Below, one piece after another: positions 33,860-43,432 of a DNA stretch of 64,000 bases. The notes under the pieces are model-generated. The model did no database searches and had not been told where the DNA came from. It was given only the letters and a program-made list of their open reading frames with translations. The position numbers and the translations under genes are program-made. The DNA lies in NCBI GenBank assembly GCA_963809545.1, contig CAWEKD010000005.1:992001-1056000 (forward strand), given 5' to 3'. Within the stretch, counting starts at the first letter, position 1, and every line of letters begins with the position of its first letter. Origin of the DNA: Natronosporangium sp035305625. Its GTDB lineage: Bacteria; Actinomycetota; Actinomycetes; Mycobacteriales; Micromonosporaceae.

Positions 33860-34541
33860 GGTGGACGGGGCGCGGCTGGCGGAGGCCGGGGCGCGGAGGC
33901 GACTACCGGACTGGTGGGAACCGCTACGTAGTCGGGCCGCCACCGCGGTCACTTCCGACTTCACCCGATGGCCCACCCCGACCGGCCGTGGCCGTCGCAG
34001 CGCGGTCCTGATCCTGCTGGGGGAGCAGGACGGAAGGCCGGACGTACTGGTGGTGGAGCGCGCCGCCAATCTGCGCACCCACGCCGGACAGGTCGCCTTC
34101 CCGGGTGGGGCGGAGGAGCCGGAGGATTCCGGGCCGGCCGCCACCGCGTTGCGGGAGGCCAACGAGGAGGCGGGGGTCGACCCGGACAGTGTCACGGTGG
34201 TCGCCCAACTGCCCCAGTTGTTCATCCCGGTGAGCGAGTTCGTGGTCACCCCGGTGCTGGCGTGGTGGCACGCGCCCCACCCGGTGTACGCCCGGGACCG
34301 GGCCGAGGTGGCCCGGGTGGCCCGACTTCCGATCGCGGCCTTGGCCGACCCGGTCAACCGGATGCGGGTCCGCCACCCCAGCGGCTACGTGGGGCCGGCG
34401 TTCCAGGTGGACGGGTTGTTGGTGTGGGGGTTCACCGCGGGGGTGCTGGCCACTCTGCTGGAACTCGCCGGGTGGGCCCGTCCCTGGCCGACGGACCGGA
34501 TCGTCGACCTGCCCCACGACCACGTCCGGCCCGTACCCTGA
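33846..34541 (+). CDS. Nudix hydrolase, CoA pyrophosphatase-like
   Basis: A 231-residue protein with the Nudix box GGAEEPEDSGPAATALREANEEAGV, preceded by the LRTHAGQVAFPG segment typical of the NudL/CoA diphosphatase group (UPF0035 signature). These enzymes hydrolyse CoA or its derivatives to 3',5'-ADP and phosphopantetheine. It is coupled to the TlpA gene and 4 bp from marP. Position equals Rv3672c. Confidence 0.88.
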   Translation: MSRAEVDGARLAEAGARRRLPDWWEPLRSRAATAVTSDFTRWPTPTGRGRRSAVLILLGEQDGRPDVLVVERAANLRTHAGQVAFPGGAEEPEDSGPAATALREANEEAGVDPDSVTVVAQLPQLFIPVSEFVVTPVLAWWHAPHPVYARDRAEVARVARLPIAALADPVNRMRVRHPSGYVGPAFQVDGLLVWGFTAGVLATLLELAGWARPWPTDRIVDLPHDHVRPVP

Positions 34542-34545
34542 ACAG

Positions 34546-35724
34546 ATGTCCGTGGTGGACCTGCTCCTCATCGCGCTGCTGCTGTTGTTCGCGTTCAGCG
34601 GATATCGGCAGGGCTTCGTGGTGGGGGCGCTGTCATTTCTCGGTTTCTTCGGCGGCGCGCTGCTGGGGCTGCAGATCGGCCCGCTGCTGGTCCGACAGAT
34701 GCATACCGACGCCCAGCGGGTGGTGGTGGCGCTGGTGTCGGTGTTTGGCCTGGCGGTGATCGGGCAAGCCTTGGCCGGTTGGTTGGGGTCCCGATTGCGA
34801 CGCACCATCCGGAGTCGTTCCGGGCAGCGGATCGACGACATCGGCGGCGCGCTGGTGTCCCTGGTGGCGGTAGCGCTGGTGGCCTGGTTGGTGGCGGTTC
34901 CGCTCGCCTCTTCCTCCCTGCCGTGGCTGAACAAAGCGGTCCGGGACTCGGTGCTGTTGACGCAGATCGACCGGTGGATGCCGGAGCCGGCGCGGCAGTT
35001 GTCGCAAGCGCTGCGGGACACCATCGACACCCGGGGCTTCCCGGACGTGTTCGGTGGACTGACCCCCACCCGGGTGCCCGAGGTGGACCCACCGGATGCG
35101 GCGCTGGCGGTCCACCCGGTGGTGGGGGAGGTCGCCGGGTCGGTGGTAAAAGTGCTGGGCAACGCTCCCAGTTGTGGCCGGCGGATTGAAGGCTCCGGCT
35201 TCGTGTACGCCACCGACTACGTGATGACCAACGCTCACGTGGTGGCGGGCACGGACGTGGTGGTGGTGGAGCTGAAGGGCAGCCGGTACGAGGCGACCGT
35301 GGTGGTCTACGACCCGGCCCTGGACCTGGCCGTGCTGTACGTACCCGGTCTGCCGGCCTCCCCGCTGCCGTTCGCCACTACCCGGGCGTCGACCGGCGAC
35401 GACGCGATCGTGCTGGGGTTCCCCATGGACGGTCCGTTCGACGCCCAGTCTGCTCGGGTGCGGGACCGTCGGACCATCCGGGGGCCGGACATCTATGACG
35501 AGGCCCGGGTGAGCCGGGAGGTCTACACCCTGCGTGCGCTGGTGCGCAGTGGCAACTCGGGCGGGCCGCTGGTCTCCCCCTCCGGGGAGGTGCTCGGCGT
35601 GATCTTCGCGGCGGCGGCGGACGACCCGCACACCGGGTTCGCGGTCACCGCCGCGGAGGCGGTCGAGGTGGCCGAGGTCGGGTTGGGGCGCACCGCCCCG
35701 GTCGACACTGGACGCTGCGCCTGA
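34546..35724 (+). CDS. marP: MarP-family membrane serine protease
   Basis: A 392-residue protein. Residues 1-125 form four CvpA-like membrane helices. The trypsin-like domain has the triad His231 (TNAHVV), Asp260 (ALDLAVL) and Ser338 (SGNSGGPL). Cys210 and Cys391 match the disulfide described in M. tuberculosis MarP (Rv3671c), which controls activity. MarP cleaves the peptidoglycan hydrolase RipA and maintains cytoplasmic pH under acid stress. ATG 34546 follows the Nudix stop by 4 bp, last gene of the nth operon. A hairpin follows at 35756. Confidence 0.93.
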   Translation: MSVVDLLLIALLLLFAFSGYRQGFVVGALSFLGFFGGALLGLQIGPLLVRQMHTDAQRVVVALVSVFGLAVIGQALAGWLGSRLRRTIRSRSGQRIDDIGGALVSLVAVALVAWLVAVPLASSSLPWLNKAVRDSVLLTQIDRWMPEPARQLSQALRDTIDTRGFPDVFGGLTPTRVPEVDPPDAALAVHPVVGEVAGSVVKVLGNAPSCGRRIEGSGFVYATDYVMTNAHVVAGTDVVVVELKGSRYEATVVVYDPALDLAVLYVPGLPASPLPFATTRASTGDDAIVLGFPMDGPFDAQSARVRDRRTIRGPDIYDEARVSREVYTLRALVRSGNSGGPLVSPSGEVLGVIFAAAADDPHTGFAVTAAEAVEVAEVGLGRTAPVDTGRCA

Positions 35725-35755
35725 TCCGGACCGGTGGTGAGTCGGCGCCCGCGCC

Positions 35756-35789
35756 ACCGCCAGCGGGTCGGCACCGATCCGCTGGCGGT
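35756..35789. terminator. Convergent hairpin after marP
   Basis: A perfect 11-bp inverted repeat (ACCGCCAGCGG and its complement) with a 12-base loop lies in the 89 bp between marP and the convergent subtilase gene. Confidence 0.65.
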
Positions 35790-35813
35790 CCGCTCAGGCC
35801 GGTCGGGGCGGGT

Positions 35814-37178
35814 TCACGTCCGGTAGCGGCGCGCGCGGCGGCTGGCCACGAGCAGCAATCCGCCGGTGAACACGCTCAGAAAGATCCAGACTGGCGCGGA
35901 CGGTATCCGCCGACGCGACTCCGCCAGCGGTCGCGACACCTCACCGGCCAGCTGATCGGCCGCCTCCACCGGTGGGGCGGCCAGCGGGGCGGTGGTGGCT
36001 TGGTGGGGTGGGCGCCGGTCGGGGGCCGCGCCGAGCCCGACCGCCCCGTCGCGGGCTTGCCGGGCCTTGGTGTCCAACGGATTGGTCGGGACGGTGGGCA
36101 CCGGCAGGGTCACCGCCGCCACGGGATTGACCACACCGAATCCGTACTGCTCGTTGCGGCCGGCATCGCTGGGCTGGTCAGCGGTGGCGATCAGCCGGTT
36201 GACCACGTCCCCGGCGGACAGATCCGGCCATCGAGAGCGGATCAGCGCCGCCGTCCCTGCCACGACCGCCGAGGCGAAGCTGGTGCCCTGCACTTGTCGG
36301 TACCCGCCGCCGGAGGCTGCTCCGGTCACCACCGCCGGGGCGGCGAGGACCGTCTCCGGGCCGGTCAACGACGCCGGCCAGCTGACCGCACCGGCGTCAG
36401 TGAACGTGATCCCGGCGACCGCGACCACGCCCGGCTCCCGAGCCGGATACCACACCTCGATCCGCTCCCGGGTCGAGGCGCCGACCTCCTGCCCGGTGGA
36501 GCCGGCCTGGCTGACGTCGTTGCCGGTGCAGGCCACCACCACCACGTCGTGGGCCATCGCGTACGCCAGCGCCTCGGACAGGGTGTCACTGTACCGAGGG
36601 CCACCCAACGACAAATTGATCACATCGGCGCCGTGGTCGACCGCCCAGATCACCCCGTCGGCGACCGTGGACGCGCGCTGATAGCGATTCTGCTCGTCCA
36701 GCACCCGGACCGGCAGAATGCTGGCCTCGGGCGCCACCCCGATCGCGGGATCACCGGCCCCGGCGATCAGCGAGGCGACCGTGGTGCCGTGTCCGACCAG
36801 GTCGACCCGCCCGTCAGTGGATCCGTCTACAAAGTCTGTGCCCGGCAGCACCCGCCCCGCCAAGTCGGGATGGTCAGCGTCCACACCGGAGTCCAGGACC
36901 GCCACCAACACGCCCGCCCCGGTGGCGTACCGCCAGGCCTCCTCGAGCCGTAACGGTGCGAACTGCTCATGGGCCTGCCGGTCGAGGATGGGCAGGCGGG
37001 AGGGGAGAGCAGCCGGTGGGGCGGTGAGGGAAACGGGCGGCGCGGAGGTCACGGAGGGGGTCACGGCCGGCGCGGCCGCCGCCGGGACCGCCCACACCGG
37101 ACCGGTCAGGGCCGTCAGCGACACCAGGGTCGCGATCAGGGCACGCTGGGAACGGCCGCGGCAGGGGCGAGCATTCAC
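35814..37178 (-). CDS. Mycosin-like S8 subtilisin protease, membrane-anchored
   Basis: A 454-residue preprotein: a signal peptide (to about residue 37, AVPAAAA), then a subtilase domain with Asp in VAVLDSGVD, His in GHGTTVASL and Ser in GTSFASAVVAG. A Pro/Ala-rich stretch leads to a C-terminal helix (WIFLSVFTGGLLLVA) and a basic stop-transfer RRARRYRT. This architecture matches the MycP proteases of type VII (ESX) secretion. No EccB/C/D/E or WXG100 gene is adjacent. It faces marP convergently and lies 165 bp after the ppa stop on the same strand. Confidence 0.88.
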   Translation of the reverse strand: MNARPCRGRSQRALIATLVSLTALTGPVWAVPAAAAPAVTPSVTSAPPVSLTAPPAALPSRLPILDRQAHEQFAPLRLEEAWRYATGAGVLVAVLDSGVDADHPDLAGRVLPGTDFVDGSTDGRVDLVGHGTTVASLIAGAGDPAIGVAPEASILPVRVLDEQNRYQRASTVADGVIWAVDHGADVINLSLGGPRYSDTLSEALAYAMAHDVVVVACTGNDVSQAGSTGQEVGASTRERIEVWYPAREPGVVAVAGITFTDAGAVSWPASLTGPETVLAAPAVVTGAASGGGYRQVQGTSFASAVVAGTAALIRSRWPDLSAGDVVNRLIATADQPSDAGRNEQYGFGVVNPVAAVTLPVPTVPTNPLDTKARQARDGAVGLGAAPDRRPPHQATTAPLAAPPVEAADQLAGEVSRPLAESRRRIPSAPVWIFLSVFTGGLLLVASRRARRYRT

Positions 37179-37343
37179 GGTTCACATTCTGTCTTGTCTT
37201 CTCCAGCGCGAACAGCGCCCTCACCGGGATCGCGGTGCGTGGTCAACCTCCGGCTACCAGTCACCGACGAGTCGTCCAGTGGTGCTTGGCCGGTTGGCGC
37301 GGTGGGGGAACCGTCCGGTCAGGAGTGCGCGCTGGGGCGCCCC

Positions 37344-37904
37344 TCACTCCCCGGAAGGCTCGACCGGGGAGGTGGCGGCGGCCGGCCCCGACCGCTCGGT
37401 CGAGGAGGCCTGCTCGTGCGCGGCGCGCTCCTGGTAGCGGCGGATCGACGCGGTGATCTCGGCCTCCGCCTCGGCCCGCCCCACCCAGCGGGCACCCTCC
37501 ACGCTCTTGCCGGGCTCCAGGTCTTTGTAGACGGTGAAGAAGTGCTGGATCTCCAGCCGGTCGAACTCGCTCACATGGTGGATGTCCCGCAGGTGCTCGA
37601 GGCGAGGGTCGTCCGCCGGCACGCACAACACCTTGTCGTCGGCACCGGCCTCGTCCCGCATCCGGAACATCCCGATCGCCCGACTACGGATCAGGCAGCC
37701 GGGGAAGGTGGGCTCGGGTACCAGCACCAGCGCGTCCAGCGGATCACCGTCTTGCCCGAGCGTGCCCTCGATGAACCCATAGTCGGCGGGATACTGGGTG
37801 GAGGTGAACAAGGTGCGGTCCAGCCGGATCCGCCCCGTCACGTGGTCTACCTCGTACTTGTTGCGCTGCCCCTTCGGGATCTCCACGGTGACGTCGAATT
37901 CCAT
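37344..37904 (-). CDS. ppa: Inorganic pyrophosphatase
   Basis: A 186-residue family I pyrophosphatase. Motifs: IPKGQRNKYEVDHVTGRIRLDR, YPADYGFIEGTLGQDGDPLDALVLV with the metal Asp cluster, and DDKVLCVPADDPR. It splits PPi from biosynthesis into phosphate. The C-terminal tail of about 25 residues (SSTERSGPAAATSPVEPSGE) is longer than usual. It is divergent from dacB, as in M. tuberculosis Rv3628/Rv3627c. Confidence 0.95.
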   Translation of the reverse strand: MEFDVTVEIPKGQRNKYEVDHVTGRIRLDRTLFTSTQYPADYGFIEGTLGQDGDPLDALVLVPEPTFPGCLIRSRAIGMFRMRDEAGADDKVLCVPADDPRLEHLRDIHHVSEFDRLEIQHFFTVYKDLEPGKSVEGARWVGRAEAEAEITASIRRYQERAAHEQASSTERSGPAAATSPVEPSGE

Positions 37905-37992
37905 GTCCGCCCCCTCGTCACTACCGGCTACGCTGCCACGCCCTAGTCTCGCCTAACAGGGGCTGAGCCAGGAGTACGGAGGGCAGGCGGAC

Positions 37993-39516
37993 GTGGCGAA
38001 GCGAACATCCACCTACGGGTGGCTGGCGGTACTCGCCGGCCTTGTGCTGTTGACCCTGGCCGGCCTCCTGGTGGTGGTCCGACCGTGGACGTCGACGGAC
38101 TCACCAGCGGCGCCGGCGGCCGTGCCGACGTTGGGGCCGCCTCCGGCGGCGGTGCTGGCGGGGGTGGGTGACGTCGCGCCCCCACCCACGACGACCGGGC
38201 TCGCGGCCACCCTGGACGGGCTGGTTGGCCACGAGCTAGGGGAGCGGGTGGGGCTGGTGGTGGTGGACGTGCTCACCGGCGAACCGCTGTACCGGCAGCA
38301 GGGGGACCGCGCCATCGTCCCCGCCTCCTCCACCAAGCTGGTGACCGCCGCGGCCACCCTGGCCACCCTGGCCCCGGCGGACCGGCTGGTCACGGTGGCG
38401 GTGGCCGGAGCCGAACCGGGAGAAGTGGTGCTGGTCGGCGGGGGCGACCCGACCCTGGCGGTGGACGCGGGCGGCTTCTACCCGGGCGCCGCCCGCCTCG
38501 ACCAACTGGCGGCCCAGGTGGAGGCGGCGCTGGCCGGGCAGGCGGTGCGGCGGGTGATCGTGGACGCGACCCGCTACACCGGGCCGGTGCACGGGCCCTG
38601 GGACGCGGACATTCCCACCGGCGGGTACGTGGGGCCGGTCACCGCGCTCATGACCGACGGCGGCCGGATCGACCCGGATCCGGCCCAGGGGCACCGCGCC
38701 TCCGCCCGGTACCAGGATCCGGACCTGGCGGCCGGGGAAGAGTTTGCCCGGTTGCTCGGCGCGGATCCAAAGCGGGTGGAGCGCGGCACGGCCCCGGCGT
38801 CGACGGGCCAGGTGGCTGATCCGGCACCGGCCGGCACCCCCACCCCGCCGGCGGGAGCCGCCGAGCCCTCCGGGGCGGCGAGTGCACCGGCCGACACCGG
38901 CTGGCCGGCGGCGGGCACGGAACTGGGACGGGTCGCCTCTCCTCCGGTGCAGCGGCTGGTGGAGCTGATGCTGGAGTACAGCGACAACGTGATCGCGGAG
39001 GTGCTGGCCCGGGAAGTGGCGCTGGCCCGCGGCCTGCCCGGGTCGTTCACCGGAGCCGCCACCGCCCTGGAACAGGCGTTGGTGGAGCTCGGCCTACCGA
39101 TGGGAGACCCCGCCACCGGAGAGGTCACGCTGGCGGACGGCAGTGGTCTGTCCCGGAAGAACCTGCTCACCGCCGATCTGTTGACCGCGCTGCTGCGGCG
39201 GGCCGCCACCGCGACCCCGGATGATCCGTTGGCCGGCGTGGTCGCCGGCCTGCCGGTGGCCGGCTGGTCCGGCACCCTGTCCGAGCGGTATCGCACCGGA
39301 GCGGACGACTCCGCGCCGGCGGTGGGGGCGGGGGTGGTCCGCGCCAAGACCGGCACCCTGTACGGGGTGCACGCCCTGGCCGGGCTGGTGGTCACCGCCG
39401 ACGGGCGGTGGTTGGCGTTCGCGATCCTCGCCGACCAGGTGCCGGTGGGGGACGAGCTGGCCCGACAGCACCTGGACGCGATCGCGGCCGCGCTGGCCGG
39501 CTGCGGCTGTCGGTGA
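37993..39516 (+). CDS. dacB: D-alanyl-D-alanine carboxypeptidase/endopeptidase, S13 (PBP4) family
   Basis: A 507-residue secreted or anchored enzyme. An N-terminal hydrophobic helix (WLAVLAGLVLLTLAGLLVVV) is followed by the S13 domain with SxxK in VPASSTKLVTAAA, SxN in EYSDNVIAEVL and KTG in VRAKTGTLYGVHALAG. Between about residues 255 and 315 is an Ala/Pro/Gly-rich insert that interrupts the domain and is probably disordered. It trims stem peptides in peptidoglycan. GTG 37993 has a GGAGGGCAGG site. The zinc protease, tilS and hpt follow on the same strand. Confidence 0.92.
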   Translation: MAKRTSTYGWLAVLAGLVLLTLAGLLVVVRPWTSTDSPAAPAAVPTLGPPPAAVLAGVGDVAPPPTTTGLAATLDGLVGHELGERVGLVVVDVLTGEPLYRQQGDRAIVPASSTKLVTAAATLATLAPADRLVTVAVAGAEPGEVVLVGGGDPTLAVDAGGFYPGAARLDQLAAQVEAALAGQAVRRVIVDATRYTGPVHGPWDADIPTGGYVGPVTALMTDGGRIDPDPAQGHRASARYQDPDLAAGEEFARLLGADPKRVERGTAPASTGQVADPAPAGTPTPPAGAAEPSGAASAPADTGWPAAGTELGRVASPPVQRLVELMLEYSDNVIAEVLAREVALARGLPGSFTGAATALEQALVELGLPMGDPATGEVTLADGSGLSRKNLLTADLLTALLRRAATATPDDPLAGVVAGLPVAGWSGTLSERYRTGADDSAPAVGAGVVRAKTGTLYGVHALAGLVVTADGRWLAFAILADQVPVGDELARQHLDAIAAALAGCGCR

Positions 39517-39553
39517 AGCGCCCCGAGGGGCGGGATCCGGGTACGGTGAAAGG

Positions 39554-40609
39554 ATGGCGCAGCTGGTGGACTGGGAACTGGCCGAACTCACGGCGCAGAA
39601 GCTGCGCCGGGCTGGGCCACGGGTGACCTATCAGGAGGCGGTCGAGGTCGTCGCCGAGCTGCGACGACTGACCGACGAGGCGGCCACCCTGGTGGCGGAG
39701 TACACCGGGCTGCAACCGCAGGTGGCTTACCCGCCCGTGCGGGTGGTGGACCGGGCCGGCTGGGCCAGCATCAACATCGCCGGGCTTCGGCAGACCGTGA
39801 CGCCGCTGCTGCAAGGGCTGGCCGGGGACCGGGTCCCGCAGACCGGGCTGCCGGCGGCGGTGAACTCCCGGGTGGCCGGGGTGCAGGCCGGCACGGTCCT
39901 GGCCTACCTGTCCGGAAAGGTGCTCGGGCAGTACGAGGTTTTCACCGGTAGCCCCGGTCAGCTGCTGCTGGTGGCGCCGAACGTGGTCGAGGCCGAGCGC
40001 AAGCTCGAGGTGGACCCCCGGGATTTCCGGCTGTGGGTCTGCCTGCATGAGGTCACCCACCGGACCCAGTTCACGGCGGTGCCGTGGCTGCGGGACTATT
40101 TCCTGTCCGAGGTGCGGATGTTCGCCGACGCCGCCCGGGACGGGGAGCAGCCGCTGGCCGAGCGACTGCGCTCCGGGCTGTCGGCGCTGGCCGAAGCGGT
40201 CCGGGACCCGGAGAGCCGGGCCAGTGTGCTGGACGTGATCCAAACCCCGCGTCAGCGGGAGGTGCTGGATCGCCTGACGGCGGTGATGACCCTGCTGGAG
40301 GGGCACGCCGAGTACGTCATGGACGGGGTCGGCCCGGAGGTGATCCCCAGCGTGGCGGAGATCCGGCGCAGGTTCAACCGGCGCCGCGAGGCGGCCAACC
40401 CGGTGGAGAAGACCATCCGCCGACTGCTCGGGGTGGAGCTCAAGCTCCGCCAGTACGCCGAGGGGCGCCGGTTCGTCCGGGCGGTGGTGGACCGGGTCGG
40501 GATGGCCGGCTTCAACAAGGTGTACGACTCCGTCGACACCCTACCCCGGCTCGCCGAAATCACCGATCCGGACGCCTGGGTGGCCCGGGTGCATGGGGCT
40601 GCGGCCTGA
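39554..40609 (+). CDS. Zinc-dependent metalloprotease of the DUF2342 (F420-biosynthesis-associated) family
   Basis: A 351-residue protein with HEVTH in WVCLHEVTHRTQF and a downstream Glu in LLEGHAEYVMDGVG, the gluzincin-like metal site. The conserved middle ASINIAGLRQTVTPLL and NKVYDSVDTLPRLAEI near the end are typical of the family. ATG 39554 follows GTGAAAGG. Members are widespread in actinobacteria next to dacB and tilS (Rv3626c). A substrate is not known; the F420 label comes from phylogenetic association only. Confidence 0.85.
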   Translation: MAQLVDWELAELTAQKLRRAGPRVTYQEAVEVVAELRRLTDEAATLVAEYTGLQPQVAYPPVRVVDRAGWASINIAGLRQTVTPLLQGLAGDRVPQTGLPAAVNSRVAGVQAGTVLAYLSGKVLGQYEVFTGSPGQLLLVAPNVVEAERKLEVDPRDFRLWVCLHEVTHRTQFTAVPWLRDYFLSEVRMFADAARDGEQPLAERLRSGLSALAEAVRDPESRASVLDVIQTPRQREVLDRLTAVMTLLEGHAEYVMDGVGPEVIPSVAEIRRRFNRRREAANPVEKTIRRLLGVELKLRQYAEGRRFVRAVVDRVGMAGFNKVYDSVDTLPRLAEITDPDAWVARVHGAAA

Positions 40610-40617
40610 CCTTCATC

Positions 40618-41625
40618 GTGGCCACGCTCGACTCGTCGGTAGCCGTCATCCGGATCGCGGTGCGACGCGCCCTGCACGAGTTGGTGCCGGAGCCCGACCC
40701 GACCCAGCCGCCGTTGGCGCTGGTCGCGTGCTCCGGCGGGGCGGACTCGCTGGCGTTGGCGGCCGCGGCCGGGTTCGTAGCGCCCCGGATCGGTTGGCGC
40801 GCAGGACTGATCTCCATCGATCACGGACTGCAAGCCGGCTCGGGCGAGCGGGCCCGGGCGGTCGCCGCGTGGGGGCAGCGCATCGGACTGGCGCCCGCGT
40901 TGGCGGTGCCGGTGACGGTGGCGGGGCGCCCGGGGGGCCCGGAGGCCGCGGCGCGGGCCGCCCGGTACGAGGCGTTGGCCGCCACCGCCCGCCACCAGGG
41001 TGCGGTGGCGGTGCTGCTCGGCCACACCCGGGACGACCAGGCCGAGACGGTGCTGTTGGCGCTCGCCCGTGGCTCCGGCCCCCGCGGGTTGGCCGGGATG
41101 CCGGCCCGCCGCCGGGCCGGTGAGCTGACCTGGCTGCGCCCGTTGCTGGAGATCCGGCGCAGTCAGACTGAGGCCGCGTGTCGGGCGCTGGGACTGACTC
41201 CCTGGCAGGATCCGCACAACACCGATGCCACGTACGCCCGCGCCCGGGTCCGCAGCAGTGTCCTACCCGCACTGGTGGCGGCCCTCGGCGACCGGGTGGT
41301 GGACAATCTGGCCCGCTCCGCCCGGCTGATCGCCGCGGACACCGCGGTCCTGGACCACCTCACCGCGGAGGCGTTGGCCGCCGCCCGCCGCCCCGGTGAT
41401 CGACTGGCGGTCGAGTCGTTGCGGGGGCTGCCGGACGGGCTGCGGACGCGGGTGCTGCACGCGTGGGCCCGGGAGCTCGGTGCCCCCGGGTCCGCCCTCT
41501 CCCATCGGCACGTGGCCGCCCTGGACGCCCTGGTCACTGACTGGCACGGGCAAGGGCCGACTCATCTGCCCGGTGGCATCCTGGTGGAGCGTCGCGCCGA
41601 CCTCCTCGCCCGCGTGCCCCACTGA
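40618..41625 (+). CDS. tilS: tRNA(Ile)-lysidine synthase
   Basis: A 335-residue PP-loop enzyme: ATP-binding motif VACSGGADSLALAA, SIDHGLQAGSGERA and GHTRDDQAETVLLAL. The substrate-binding C-terminal part is short, as in actinobacterial TilS. It converts C34 of the CAU-anticodon tRNA-Ile to lysidine so that it reads AUA. GTG 40618 is 8 bp after the protease stop. Followed by ggt and hpt; the tilS-hpt-ftsH order is widely conserved, here interrupted by ggt. Confidence 0.92.
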   Translation: MATLDSSVAVIRIAVRRALHELVPEPDPTQPPLALVACSGGADSLALAAAAGFVAPRIGWRAGLISIDHGLQAGSGERARAVAAWGQRIGLAPALAVPVTVAGRPGGPEAAARAARYEALAATARHQGAVAVLLGHTRDDQAETVLLALARGSGPRGLAGMPARRRAGELTWLRPLLEIRRSQTEAACRALGLTPWQDPHNTDATYARARVRSSVLPALVAALGDRVVDNLARSARLIAADTAVLDHLTAEALAAARRPGDRLAVESLRGLPDGLRTRVLHAWARELGAPGSALSHRHVAALDALVTDWHGQGPTHLPGGILVERRADLLARVPH

Positions 41626-41722
41626 CGAAAATTGTCTTGTTTGGTGGGAATGGTCGGCCGGCAGGGACGCCGGGGCCCGGGCCCGCTTGCCGCAGCCGGA
41701 GCCGGTCGGGTGTGATACGAGG

Positions 41723-43348
41723 GTGCCTCACCCTCGCAGACCGGTGTACGCGCCGCACGGCGTGTGCGCCACCAGCCAGCCACTCGCCGCCGCCGCCGGC
41801 GCCCACGTCCTTCGCACCGGTGGTAACGCCGTGGACGCCGCCGTCGCGGCAGCGGTGACCCTGACCGTGGTACAGCCAGGCTCCAACGACATCGGGGGAG
41901 ACCTGTTCGCGATCGTGTGGGACGGGCAGCGGCTACACGGGCTGAACGCCTCCGGCCGCGCACCGGCGGCCCTGACCCGCGAGGCGGTGCTGGCCGCCGG
42001 CGCGGACCGGCAGGCCAGTGACGCCCTCGGCGGGGCGCAGGCCCAGGTCGGGGAGCATGGGAAGGTCCCGCCGTACGGGTGGGCGGCGGTGACCGTACCG
42101 GGGGCTCCGGCCGGGTGGCGGGAGCTGCACCGGCGGTTCGGGTCCCGGCCATTCGCCGAGTTGTTCACGGACGCGATCCGGTACGCCGAGCATGGCTATC
42201 CGGTGTCGCCGGGGGTGGCCGCCTCGTGGGAGGTGGCGCGGCAGCGGCACGCCACACTGTCCGGCCCGGAGTTCGCGGAGTGGGGCCGGGTGTGGACGAT
42301 CGACGGGCGGGCGCCCCGGGCCGGGGAGCGCTGGCGGAATCCGGACGCCGCCCGCACCCTCCGGCTGATCGCCGATTCGGAGGCGGAGGCGTTCTACCAC
42401 GGCGAGATCGCGCAGGCGTTGGCCGAGTTCGCCGCCCGTACCGGTGGCTGGCTCACCGCGGCCGACCTGGCCAACCACACCTGTGAGTGGGTGGACCCGA
42501 TCGCGGCCCGCTACCGGGGGCACGAGGTGTGGGAGTTGCCGCCGAACGGGCAGGGACTGGCGGCGCTGCTCGCGCTGGCGATCCTGGACGGGCTGGATCT
42601 CGTCGACGCCACCGAGGAGGAGCGTCGGCACGCCCAGATCGAGGCGATGAAGCTGGGGTTCGCCGACACCCACGCGTACGTGGCCGACCCGGCGATAGTG
42701 CCGGTGCCCACCGCCGACCTCCTCCGGCCGGAGTATGTGGCCAGCCGCCGCGCCCAGATCGGTCCGCAGGCGTCCGACCCCGCCCCCGGGGAGCTGATCC
42801 GAGGCGGCACGGTCTACCTGTGCACCGCGGACGCCGACGGCATGATGGTCAGCCTGATTCAGTCCAATTACATGGGGTTCGGGTCGTACGTGGCGCTGCC
42901 GGGCTACGGGTTCGGGTTGCAGAACCGGGGAGCCGGGTTTTCGCTGGACCCGGATCACCCGAACGTGCTCGCGCCCGGTAAACGCCCGTTCCACACCATC
43001 ATCCCGGGATTCGTGACCCGGGACGGGGAGGCGGTCGGGCCGTTCGGGGTGATGGGTGGGCACATGCAGCCCCAGGGACACGTGCAGCTGATGGTGCGCA
43101 CCTTGGACGAGGGCCTGGATCCGCAGGCGGCGCTGGACGCCCCCCGCTGGTACTGGCACACCGGTCGGCGCGTGCACGTGGAGCCGGAGGTGCCGGAGCC
43201 GGTACGGCAGGGACTGAAGTCCCGCGGCCATCAGGTGACGGTCGGGGGTGCCTTCTTCGGGTACGGCCAGGCGATCTGGCGCTCCCCGGAGGGCGGGTAC
43301 GTCGCCGGCTCGGAGGCCCGGGCGGACGGGTGCGCGATCGGGTTCTGA
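41723..43348 (+). CDS. ggt: Gamma-glutamyltransferase family protein
   Basis: About 541 residues in one intact Ntn-hydrolase precursor. The large-subunit start reads APHGVCATSQPLAAAAG and GGNAVDAAVAAAVTL. The self-cleavage nucleophile is probably the Thr in IRGGTVYLCTAD, followed by SLIQSNYMGFGS and GFGLQNRGAGFSL. There is no signal peptide, so it is predicted cytosolic, like many actinobacterial GGT paralogues. GTG 41723 is the likely start; its ribosome binding site is weak. It is inserted between tilS and hpt. Physiological substrates may be glutathione-like or other gamma-glutamyl compounds. Confidence 0.85.
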   Translation: MPHPRRPVYAPHGVCATSQPLAAAAGAHVLRTGGNAVDAAVAAAVTLTVVQPGSNDIGGDLFAIVWDGQRLHGLNASGRAPAALTREAVLAAGADRQASDALGGAQAQVGEHGKVPPYGWAAVTVPGAPAGWRELHRRFGSRPFAELFTDAIRYAEHGYPVSPGVAASWEVARQRHATLSGPEFAEWGRVWTIDGRAPRAGERWRNPDAARTLRLIADSEAEAFYHGEIAQALAEFAARTGGWLTAADLANHTCEWVDPIAARYRGHEVWELPPNGQGLAALLALAILDGLDLVDATEEERRHAQIEAMKLGFADTHAYVADPAIVPVPTADLLRPEYVASRRAQIGPQASDPAPGELIRGGTVYLCTADADGMMVSLIQSNYMGFGSYVALPGYGFGLQNRGAGFSLDPDHPNVLAPGKRPFHTIIPGFVTRDGEAVGPFGVMGGHMQPQGHVQLMVRTLDEGLDPQAALDAPRWYWHTGRRVHVEPEVPEPVRQGLKSRGHQVTVGGAFFGYGQAIWRSPEGGYVAGSEARADGCAIGF

Positions 43349-43432
43349 ATCGGCCTTTCTCGCATCAGTCGCGGCCTCCCGGTACCGACTGCCACGCCGA
43401 ACGGCCCCAGCGCGGTGTACTAGGGTGCGGGC

